Assembly (NCBI GenBank): GCA_030248195.1
Contig: JASAND010028718.1
Coordinates: forward strand, 1 to 64,000
DNA from: Trissonchulus latispiculum
Taxonomy: Eukaryota; Nematoda; Enoplea; Enoplida; Ironidae
Direction of reading: 5' to 3'
DNA length: 64,000 nt
The notes below the pieces were generated by a model. The model did no database searches. It was not told the origin of the DNA and worked only from the letters and a program-made list of their open reading frames with translations. Shown here piece by piece: positions 56,180 through 64,000 of this stretch; the first letter of the stretch is position 1, and each line of letters starts with the position of its first letter. A program made the position numbers and the translations under genes.

Positions 56180-57295
56180 TTACAAACATCCACATTTTCT
56201 TACAATTACATTGTCGAGCGTTTGAGTTACCTCTTCGTCAGCATTGACTCGTACAGTAACGGTGAGGGATCCAAATTTAATCGGTGTGCAGCAGGGTGGC
56301 TTTGCCAGATTGTTCAGTTCAGTGTAACGTTCCATTACCTCAGCATAGAAATTGCGGGCCACACCTTCAAAGCTTCCATAGTTCACGCATCGACCGATAC
56401 AGTAAGAGGTTTCAAAGCTGCTCGGAGCGATGACCCAATGGCCCCAACCAAACTCGTCGAAGTTGACGGTGAGAGACCGCTGACAGCAGGGCAGCAGACT
56501 GGATTGAATGGTCGAATTCAGCTGTTGGAGTAGACGTTGATCCCAGACCTCTTCGCAGCGCGGGATCTCCCGGGATTCTGGAGGCTGATTTGTGGATCTG
56601 ATCAGGCGATGATCAGAGTCTCCAGAAATCTGCTCCAAATGAAGAACGGGTGGATTGAGGGACCATCGAGATTTAAGTTGATCGCAGTCCTGGATTTGAC
56701 TGCTCACCAAGAAAATGCTGGCATTTTCAGTGATAATTTTAGTGTCAGTTATTGGGAGAGGAATGATAAGCCAGGGCCGACTATCATTACTGCAAATCCC
56801 CTGATTAAAATTTAAATCCGTCACCAGTCCACCATAGTTCAATTTACCACTGAAATTCGACCCGAGTAAATTCGTATTCAGTCCGCAGTCGGGAAACCAG
56901 AGTTCTCCCTTCGAAATTCGACCAGAAACCGCCAAGCCAGATCGAAATCTGAAGACAATCTCGCAGCGATGTCTTCGATTTGCGTGCCGAATATGACGAC
57001 GCGACAGTTTACCACTGAAATAGAGTTTTCGTGAGCCGGACTGAGTCTGCTCAAACTGAGCAGCGCTGTCACGCTGAAAAGTTTCTGCTAAGCCCTCACT
57101 AAGGGAAGGCCAGTTCCCCGCCGATTCCGGAGGACCAGCAGTCCCTAGATCGTTCAAAATTTGGGCAGCCGTGAGGTAGCGATGAAATTTGTCTAAAGCT
57201 TCAAGCTGGCCAGGGCTAACTTCCTGGTGGGCACTGATCAAGTAAAATGTAAACAGAGAGGTAGAAAAGATAAGCAAGAGACGACTTCCACTCAT
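56180..57295 (-). CDS. TGF-beta superfamily ligand (secreted prepropeptide)
   Basis: A secreted signalling ligand. The start chosen is the Met that begins MSGSRLLLIFSTSLFTFYLIS, a good signal peptide; a 29-codon upstream extension to 57382 is also open. A propeptide follows, with a likely furin site RLIR about 16 residues before the first mature cysteine. The C-terminal 102 residues hold the cystine-knot pattern: CC, W-x-x-W-x-I-AP, YC-x-G-x-C, PPCCTP (the dimer cysteine) and the final KCGCL. CC at the start and a ninth upstream cysteine (in PRCEE) place it with the TGF-beta/activin/GDF8-11 type rather than BMPs. That extra cysteine is 23 residues before CC, wider than usual in those proteins. 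The gene is intronless over the coding region. Subfamily is uncertain. It is divergent to the calponin-repeat gene 0.8 kb away. Confidence 0.95.
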   Translation of the reverse strand: MSGSRLLLIFSTSLFTFYLISAHQEVSPGQLEALDKFHRYLTAAQILNDLGTAGPPESAGNWPSLSEGLAETFQRDSAAQFEQTQSGSRKLYFSGKLSRRHIRHANRRHRCEIVFRFRSGLAVSGRISKGELWFPDCGLNTNLLGSNFSGKLNYGGLVTDLNFNQGICSNDSRPWLIIPLPITDTKIITENASIFLVSSQIQDCDQLKSRWSLNPPVLHLEQISGDSDHRLIRSTNQPPESREIPRCEEVWDQRLLQQLNSTIQSSLLPCCQRSLTVNFDEFGWGHWVIAPSSFETSYCIGRCVNYGSFEGVARNFYAEVMERYTELNNLAKPPCCTPIKFGSLTVTVRVNADEEVTQTLDNVIVRKCGCL

Positions 57296-57382
57296 TATGA
57301 CAGAAGAAATGACGTGGGATGACGCAATGGAAAGGAAAAGTTTGATAGGAACGTCAAAAGTTGCCGAATAGAAAATTAACAA

Positions 57383-58083
57383 AGCCGAGTGAAACCTGTA
57401 ACTTGAAATTACAACTTTAAAATGTTAACAGAAGGTCAAATGGAATTAGTTTTTATCCTGTAGGAATACTTTTCTATTTTGACTAAACTTTAAGACGGCT
57501 GGCAGGCAACTATTGAGTTTAAGCCAAGAATAAAAGTTGCAGATTCAAGTTCTTGTGACGGTAATTTATCACGCCTGCAGTAGTACACACACAGGTGATA
57601 CGTCTAAATTCTTGTTCACTGGTTTTTAACCAAAACATCGTAAAACTATGACTACGTTTTTTACGGGAAAAAGTTTGATTGTAATTGAATGACCCAGACG
57701 TTTAGTCTAGTCTTAAGACGCGATTCACTAGACTGTGATTGTATGTAGATTTTAGTCTTCAAGACAACCAGCCGTTGAGTTCCCTGGATTTGGTGATCTA
57801 ATGGCTGAAAGTTGTCTGCAAAACATGAATTCCATAAATGGATGTCAGGGACTTGTGTAAAAGTAATTACGAAATAACAGGAGAAATACCACTCTTCTGA
57901 CCAGGTTAGGTCATAATTCCAAATCAAATTCTCAATATGGAAAGATGTCACATCAAAAACACATTGTAGATCTTTGTAGGCCTCTTCGTGTGCACAGAAT
58001 TGTTCAAATCTTGAAGCAATTTGTAACTTGAATTTCTTAATATATTTTCATTTCTTTTTCTATTCAATTATATTTTGTTTCAG
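57383..58083. other. Intergenic region between divergent genes
   Basis: It separates the TGF-beta start from the first visible calponin-repeat exon. The 5' exon with the start codon of the latter could lie here or further left, but I could not identify it. No repeat is recognised. Confidence 0.4.
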
Positions 58084-58752
58084 GACAGTCACCACAAATC
58101 CAAACGACGCTGGACTAGAGAGCAGCTGCATGCAGGCGCCACCTTGCTCAATCCGCAGACTGGGACGAATCGGTATGCCTCTCAGAAGGGGATGACAGGA
58201 TTTGGCCAAACTCGCTGGAATATCACCAAAACCTACGATAAGGGATATCTGGAAGCGGATCGCGAGGGAGAGGGTATCTTGAGAGGTCAGTATGGTACCA
58301 ACAAATTTGACTCTCAAAAGGGTATGACGGCTATGGGTGCCATTCGAAATACCACTCCGAAAATTCGCTACAAGGAGGACATGGTCCCTGGAAATGTGAT
58401 TGAGGGTGAAACCCTGATCCCGATGCAGGCAGGATCCAATAAATTCGCATCGCAGACCACGGAGGAAGTGGTTATGTTCGGGCGAAGAAACACCAAAATG
58501 CGAATCTACGGTCGACTCCCGCGGGATCGAAAAACGGAAATGATCATACCGTATCAGTCCGGAACAAATATCTACGCCAGTCAGGCCGGAATGGCAGATC
58601 CGCCGGGCGTGGGAGCCTTCCGACAGGCCACTCAATGGATTGATGGACTCAATTTCACTGAAGACCAGCTGCGGAAAGGAACCATCTTTACGCCCTGGCA
58701 GTACGGTAGCAACCAATTTGCAAGCCAGAAAGGTTCTGGCGGTTTTGCTAAG
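58084..58752 (+). CDS. UNC-87-like calponin-repeat protein, first visible exon
   Basis: It encodes an actin-binding protein built from calponin-like (CLIK) repeats. The exon follows TTTGTTTCAG and has no initiator ATG, so an upstream exon exists. Five repeats are visible: TGTNRYASQKGM, YGTNKFDSQKGM, AGSNKFASQTTE, SGTNIYASQAGM and YGSNQFASQKGS, spaced about 40 residues apart. Calponins proper have a calponin-homology domain and about three closely spaced repeats. Wide spacing and many repeats are the UNC-87 arrangement, where repeats stabilise actin filaments in muscle. No CH domain is seen in the window, but the missing 5' exon(s) could carry one. The donor is AAG|GTATGT, phase 0. Confidence 0.93.
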
Positions 58753-58981
58753 GTATGTAATGTAAAATGCGCTCGATGTTGTTTTCGAGTTAGATTATAG
58801 GCATCGTCGATAAATGTTTGCGGAAGTAGATTTTGATTGTTCCAACTTTCAATACTTTTTGTAATGCATCTACAGTTCCCGCTGTATCAGGTGATTTGAT
58901 TTATAAAGCAACTGCCTGAGATTCTGGATAATTGCAGCAAATTCTCAGTATTTCGTAATTGTTTGTATCTTAATATTTCAG

Positions 58982-59160
58982 TATCGTGATGTGTTGACGA
59001 AAATGGTTGGAGGTAAGGAGATTGCTGACGAGCTCATACGACTGGGTGAAGGTTTGGTTAGGTTACAGTCTGGTACCAACAAATTCGCCAGCCAGAAGGG
59101 AATGACCGACTTCGGTGCCCGACGACTTAATGTCAGCCGACCCAAGTGGAAGCAGGAATG
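58982..59160 (+). CDS. UNC-87-like calponin-repeat protein, second visible exon
   Basis: It follows ATATTTCAG and encodes YRDVLTKMVGGKEIADELIR, then the sixth repeat SGTNKFASQKGMTDFGARR, and exits at TG|GTAAAT in phase 2. If this donor were not used the frame would end at TAA three bases on. Confidence 0.93.
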
Positions 59161-59338
59161 GTAAATAATATTGCTATAATTTTTTGTATAATTTCAAAAC
59201 TATTTGTTTCATTTTAGCCTGCTACATAAATTCTGATCTGTATCAAATAAACAGGATGCCATAGCCACAGTTTATAGTCATGTTGATATCAAGTTATCAC
59301 GTCACGAGACTGATTATCGATACTTTTGACTATTTCAG

Positions 59339-59546
59339 GATCGAAGAATGGGAGGAAGCAGAGCAAGAGTGGCTGGAAAGCGGTCGTGGAGCCAAGGTCG
59401 ATCAGGAGAAAATGGAGCATGAGAAGAACCTGAAACAGAGTATAGTGAAACAATCCGGAAGCGAGTCCAGTCTTCACACCACCTCCAAGGCTGAGCCAGC
59501 CACTGAGAGTGCTGCAACGGAAGAGGAAGAAGAGGAAGAAGATTAA
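59339..59546 (+). CDS. UNC-87-like calponin-repeat protein, terminal exon
   Basis: It follows GACTATTTCAG and completes Trp. It encodes IEEWEEAEQEWLESGRG, a Lys/Glu-rich stretch, a Ser/Thr-rich stretch and an acidic tail of Glu residues ending in Asp, then TAA. This tail is low complexity and likely disordered. Confidence 0.9.
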
Positions 59547-62500
59547 GACTATTTATCTAAGAAATTTCTGACTAGTGCATAATCTATCGGATTATTGGAT
59601 TTATTTAATAATTTGCTCCTTATGAAATTTTTCTGTTGAAAAATCTTCCAGATTATGCATTAATTAGAAACTTCCATAGAATGAATTTTTAGCATCAACC
59701 CAAAAGCTTTAGTGCTTTATGTGTGTTAGGCTTCCTGTTTTTGAGTAGTAGATCTTTTATGAACATTATAGAAATTCTGCTCTGTACTGTATGTATGTGC
59801 AAATTTTTATAAATACATTTTAACTAACCCTACACAGTTCTCACACCGCTCCTACCCTTCAGCGATGTTTATCAAAAATTGCACATTTGAAAATTCTGGA
59901 ATTTGCAGGTCTAGACCAATCTCGAAGTCGGCGCAGCCCCCTTCCAAAATTTAGACCCCATGTTGATGTGTGCCCATCATAATAAATTTATGATTCCGCT
60001 AAAATATGTAGGATGCTATTTCTACAAGAATTGTGCCCAAACAAGGATTGGTTCGATTTGTCTTGCGTCACCACGACAGTTGCTCAGTCGGCTTAATTAA
60101 CTGAAGGTTGTAGATTGGATTCTCACCTGTGCCATGTTCTGATATTGAGCCTTTCGGTGTTGCAATAATATAGTGCATATAGCCGTATTTTAGTCATTTT
60201 TATTATATGTTTATGCTATGATTGGCGCAAGTGACGTCATGAAATCCCTCAAGTGTTAACTCAGGATTACGTAAACATAACTCATTAGCCTATTGATATC
60301 AATCAGTCGACAACGAAGTTGAAGCAACTTCTAAAGCAAGCGCTAAGCTTATGACACATCTGCTGTTTTCAGGTCTTCTTAGTTTTAGTTTTTTCGGTTA
60401 TTCTTTGACTTTACTAGAAAATTCCAAATAAAGCTCTTGTTAGCTGGCTTACATAGGTTCTGCATCGTAAGAATGCGTATTTTAGTGATATTTCATACGT
60501 AGAGGTTTTGTAAGTAAGCAGGCATTCAAATCTCGTTTACAGGAGGAAATGGGAGAGGGTACACGGCTGGCCAGACAAAGTCAGAAACTTTAGCTAAAGC
60601 CATATTATATAACAACAACATAGGAAGATTCTCTCGAGAGATAATAGCTTGACCGACAACAAGATTAGAACCTAACTATGTATGAGTCTCCAGTTTTCCC
60701 TGCTTTCCTATTGATTTCAATGGGTCATATTCTTCATCTAGGCTTTAGCTAGGGGCTTCAGGCTCAGGCTTAGGCTTCATGGCTTGTTCCCTTGCTTTGG
60801 TCTATCTCAGGGCCGACTAGCTTCTTTCCTTTAGTCTGCCGCTTCGTTATCATCTCTCCTTATGCTGGCGTTGACTCACCCTTAGATCCAAGGTTGTTTT
60901 CTTTACTCCACGGTCCGGATTTTGTTAAATATTAATGGGCATTAGGTTGGGAATTATATTTCTTTTTAACGATTTTTATGAGCTTTTTCTGGACTGTACC
61001 AGTAGAAACTGCCAAGTTCCTGAGTTAGATCTGCGTGGGCGCTCTGCGGCATTGTTCATTCATAATATTTTCAGTAATAAACGGAAGTTCACAATTTGAC
61101 GCTATGACGACAAAGGAAGAAAGCTAGGGAAGTCTCCAAAAATATAGAATCTATTCATGGACCTTAGGTTCATTTTGCTCAAAATTGAATTTAAACTTTT
61201 GGAATGACGTTAAGTTGTGCCTGTGCCTGTGCGGCTATAAATTATGAAGCATTGAAAGCGATTTACCTAAGTGTGTCCAAAACTCATAAAAATGCTGCTA
61301 CATACCATTGTTGCTGTATCCACAACCTAAGGATCGCTGTGAAATGCTACAATAAAGTTCACTGAAATAGAAATTTTAGTATTAATGCTAATTCTGATAA
61401 TACAGATGGTAAGTAAGTGTTAGCTTTATCATTTTTCGTAGCCAAACATTACGCGCACTTCGCATTGTACTCCTTTGTAGTCAGCAAAAACTTGCACAGA
61501 AGGCCTGAGAAATTGAAATGAAGATGAAAACAAGAAAGTGATCGAGATTGATTTTCAAAGGTTCAAATGTTTGTGGCCTTAATGTTAAATCAATAGTGAT
61601 TCATTACTATTTAAATAGTCCAAGTTCCACAGTCCGTCAGACTTTTTGGAAGCAATCTACATAGTACCTTTGTAAATGCAGAACACGGAAGTTTGTTTTA
61701 TTAAATTAAATTTTACATTTGCAATTTAAAAAATAAGTATCTAACAGTACAATTGTAGGCTAGTCCGTTGAGGATTTCAATTCAATCCCCATGGAGACAA
61801 TCTTTTCAGGTTTTTGAACAAATCAATTTGATCTGAGCGACTATTTTAATGCTATTAGATACGCTTCCTTTGGCATTTTAGGTAAATATCCTTTGAGGTA
61901 ACTTGGTAGTGGAGAAGGAATGGTGAAAAGGAACCATTAGCGCCTGATAGTTAAAGCAATATCTCTCATTTTAATTATGCATACCCTGGGGGATTTCAAA
62001 GCAAATTGGGCCGCACACCTTCTGTTATATGGACTTTTATATCAGGTTGAGGCACAGGCGCTTTTATGGCATAGCTTATCCTCAAGTGCAAGGCTTTTTC
62101 CTAAATTAAAAATCCATTACGTAGACACGAAATGTGACAACCAAAAACATTTAGAATATTAATTTAAGGGCTTTCTTCCGTACTTCGCATAATTGCCAGG
62201 CCATAATTGAATTGCTTGGAAATCCTTAAGGACACATTTTTTAAGCAGCTTGTTTGGTTCTATAGCTTGGCTACTTCAGTAGTCCGTCTCAGGAAATTCT
62301 CCGGCTCTAGCGGAAAACGATAAAATCTTATATATTGATAGATATGTACACCTAATAATATTCATAAACACTTTGATGTATGTAGGTATTAACAAATTTT
62401 CGGCTAGCCAGCCAAGGCATCGTCCTCTTGACAAATCAAAAAGACGTATATATATTATTTCAATACCCCACAAGTCAAATTTTTAATATAATGCATAAAG

Positions 62501-63040
62501 TCTCTGAAACCTATGACTTGGTATTGCTTACCAATTACCCCTTTTTGTGGTCAAATTTTCAATAATTGAAGCATTTTAGGAACATGTGTCAATAAGTAAT
62601 TTATGTTGACGTTGATGATAATGACCAAAAACCCAAGTTGAAAAAACGTCAATCTAAGTTAATTTCAGCTTATGGACATAGTTTGGATTAGTTCCATTCC
62701 AAACGGAGTAAAATAATTTGTCAAAATTATATCTTTTATTTATTCAATGCGAATGAAGTTTCCAGGGGAGCAAAAATTATTTTCGCTAAGTTTGCTGAAC
62801 AGGAATAAATTCTAGAAGCAAACTCCTAACTTTTCAGCACACTCTACAAAAATTTGTTCCTCTCTCTTTGTCTCCCCTTGCAAATAAAGAAATGTAAAGT
62901 TTCGAGTCTTTCAAAATCGAAAAGCATTTTAACATTTGAACATTGTTTTAAAATGTCAAAAATAGGCCCCTGACAAATCTTCGCCCAAATGGTGACATTT
63001 CACTACTTACAATATTGAGGCCTGAGGGCATCAGATCCCG
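59547..63040. other. Gene-free region
   Basis: The first part is presumably the 3' UTR of the calponin-repeat gene; no canonical AATAAA was seen close behind the stop. The rest shows no gene, long repeat or inverted-repeat element that I can support, a contrast with the element-dense left two thirds. Confidence 0.5.
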
Positions 63041-63049
63041 TATAAAAGT
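63041..63049 (+). promoter_or_regulatory. TATA-box candidate
   Basis: GTATAAAAG lies about 90 bp before an ATG (63130) that opens a 103-codon frame of unknown nature. This is a motif match only. Confidence 0.25.
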
Positions 63050-63129
63050 AGTTGTCATTTGACAACTCGACCATAATCCCCAACCTTTCCAGCACTTTTT
63101 TACCCTTTCAAATAGTTGTAAAGAGACAA

Positions 63130-63575
63130 ATGTTGGTGCAAACAGTTGAAATGTATCATTTTCTTCTGAAAGATATCAAGTTTCCATTTTTTCCCTCGAG
63201 GGTCCTAGCTGAGGCCAATTTTCCAGGAACCGGGATCCCTCTTTTTCCTTCACAGCATGAATTATCCAGTGTCATTGGCAGCTTGCGTGCCTTCAAAACC
63301 TCTCTTCGATGTGGGCTAATTAAAAAGTCATCAAGTTTTCCGTCCATTTCGTCCAACTTGGAATCCAAATTGGAAAGATTTGACGAGAGTAGGAGTCTTT
63401 TGCCAGGACTAATTCCACTCGATAAGATTTTCATATGATGCGCCGCGTACTGGGCTATGTTTTTCCTTATAGGGATTTGTTTTTCCAGATTGGACTTGTT
63501 TTTGGCAAAACAATACATAGCGTTTTTGCGACGATTGGACTGATTAGAACTTAATAAAAGGGTATAAGTTAACAA
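63130..63575. other. Overlapping open frames on both strands, unassigned
   Basis: The plus frame from ATG 63130 ends at 63438 (MLVQTVEMYHFLLKDIKFPF...). The minus frame ends at 63156 and is open back to 63575, with a first ATG at about 63518, and has basic GKR sites (SPGKR, CEGKR). Neither resembles a family I know. Long openness on both strands is unusual in this AT-rich DNA, but coding status is not established. Confidence 0.2.
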
Positions 63576-63872
63576 TATTGCAATAATATAAAACTAGATT
63601 TTTGCGCGAGTTCTGATATCTTTAGAATATTGGGAGTGTTACGTTAAAGAATGTCCCTTTCATTGAAAGCCTGAGTTGTTCACAAGACTTAAAAATATCG
63701 TACAGAAACTTATCTGCTGTATTTTATCTTAGAGACTTCTTAAAGATCGGGTCAGAGTACAAAGTTTATATTTTTGTGATCTAGTCAGGATTTGTGATTC
63801 ATTTTGTGATCTTATCTTATATATTTAATTATATTTATTTAACAATTATATTCTTATTCCTCCACATTCCAA

Positions 63873-64000
63873 ATGCGTTCTCGTCTTGCCAAAGATTGGA
63901 GCAGTCCCCGTGCATGCGGTCTATTTTTGCCTAAACTGTATCGACCCGACACTGAGCCGCTGATGAGTCACAGTGTCTCAGCTCGGGCCATCTTCGACTC
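63873..64000 (+). CDS. Possible coding start, cut by the window edge
   Basis: From ATG the frame stays open for 42 codons to the end: MRSRLAKDWSSPRACGLFLP, then LYRPDTEPLMSHSVSARAIF. The other two plus frames and the minus frames contain stops nearby, and base composition turns GC-richer than upstream. I do not recognise the product. Confidence 0.35.
   Translation, partial: MRSRLAKDWSSPRACGLFLPKLYRPDTEPLMSHSVSARAIFD

Noticed and set aside
57296..57382. Upstream ATG of the TGF-beta gene at 57382
   Set aside because: It would put 29 residues before a good signal peptide; the internal Met at 57295 fits a secreted protein better. Kept as an alternative only.

Overview
The window is nuclear DNA of a bilaterian invertebrate. 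Genes are split by GT-AG introns of about 0.1 to 14 kb, intergenic DNA is long, and transposable elements are abundant and often nested. I cannot place the species. The protein set (mitochondrial IF2, a TGF-beta ligand, an UNC-87-like multi-repeat calponin) only says animal.

Layout. From 1 to about 14.0 kb there is almost only repeat: a composite dispersed repeat family, G/C-homopolymer elements, a broken non-LTR retrotransposon at 8.6-11.5 kb that is split by a second element, and a near-identical pair of segments (1-1647 and 12357-14004) that suggests a recent 12.36 kb tandem duplication. From 14.08 to 45.5 kb, 14 consecutive exons in consistent phase encode about 625 residues of mitochondrial translation initiation factor 2 (MTIF2). 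Its 5' end, about 100 residues by comparison with the vertebrate protein, was not found. The introns are filled with palindromic or terminal-inverted-repeat elements, many with readable target-site duplications. From 45.5 to 55 kb there are more inverted-repeat elements and two tRNA-Asn(GTT)-like genes inside short inverted-repeat cassettes. From 56.2 to 57.3 kb lies an intronless TGF-beta superfamily ligand on the minus strand. From 58.08 to 59.55 kb three exons on the plus strand encode at least six calponin-like repeats and an acidic tail. From 59.6 to 63 kb I see nothing. A possible new coding start is cut by the right edge.

Mobile DNA. Boundary reading gives several groups: hAT-like elements with 8-bp duplications (seven), a CAAGAGT palindrome family with 7-bp duplications (four), G/C-tract elements with CTGG ends and 5-bp duplications (three), elements with GGG ends and 3-bp duplications, TA-flanked foldbacks in MTIF2 introns (three), TA-flanked 155-bp MITEs (two), and foldbacks whose arms are minisatellites (two). 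No intact transposase was seen, so all look non-autonomous. The neighbouring host genes do not form a pathway; MTIF2 works in mitochondrial translation, the TGF-beta ligand in extracellular signalling and the calponin-repeat protein on actin.
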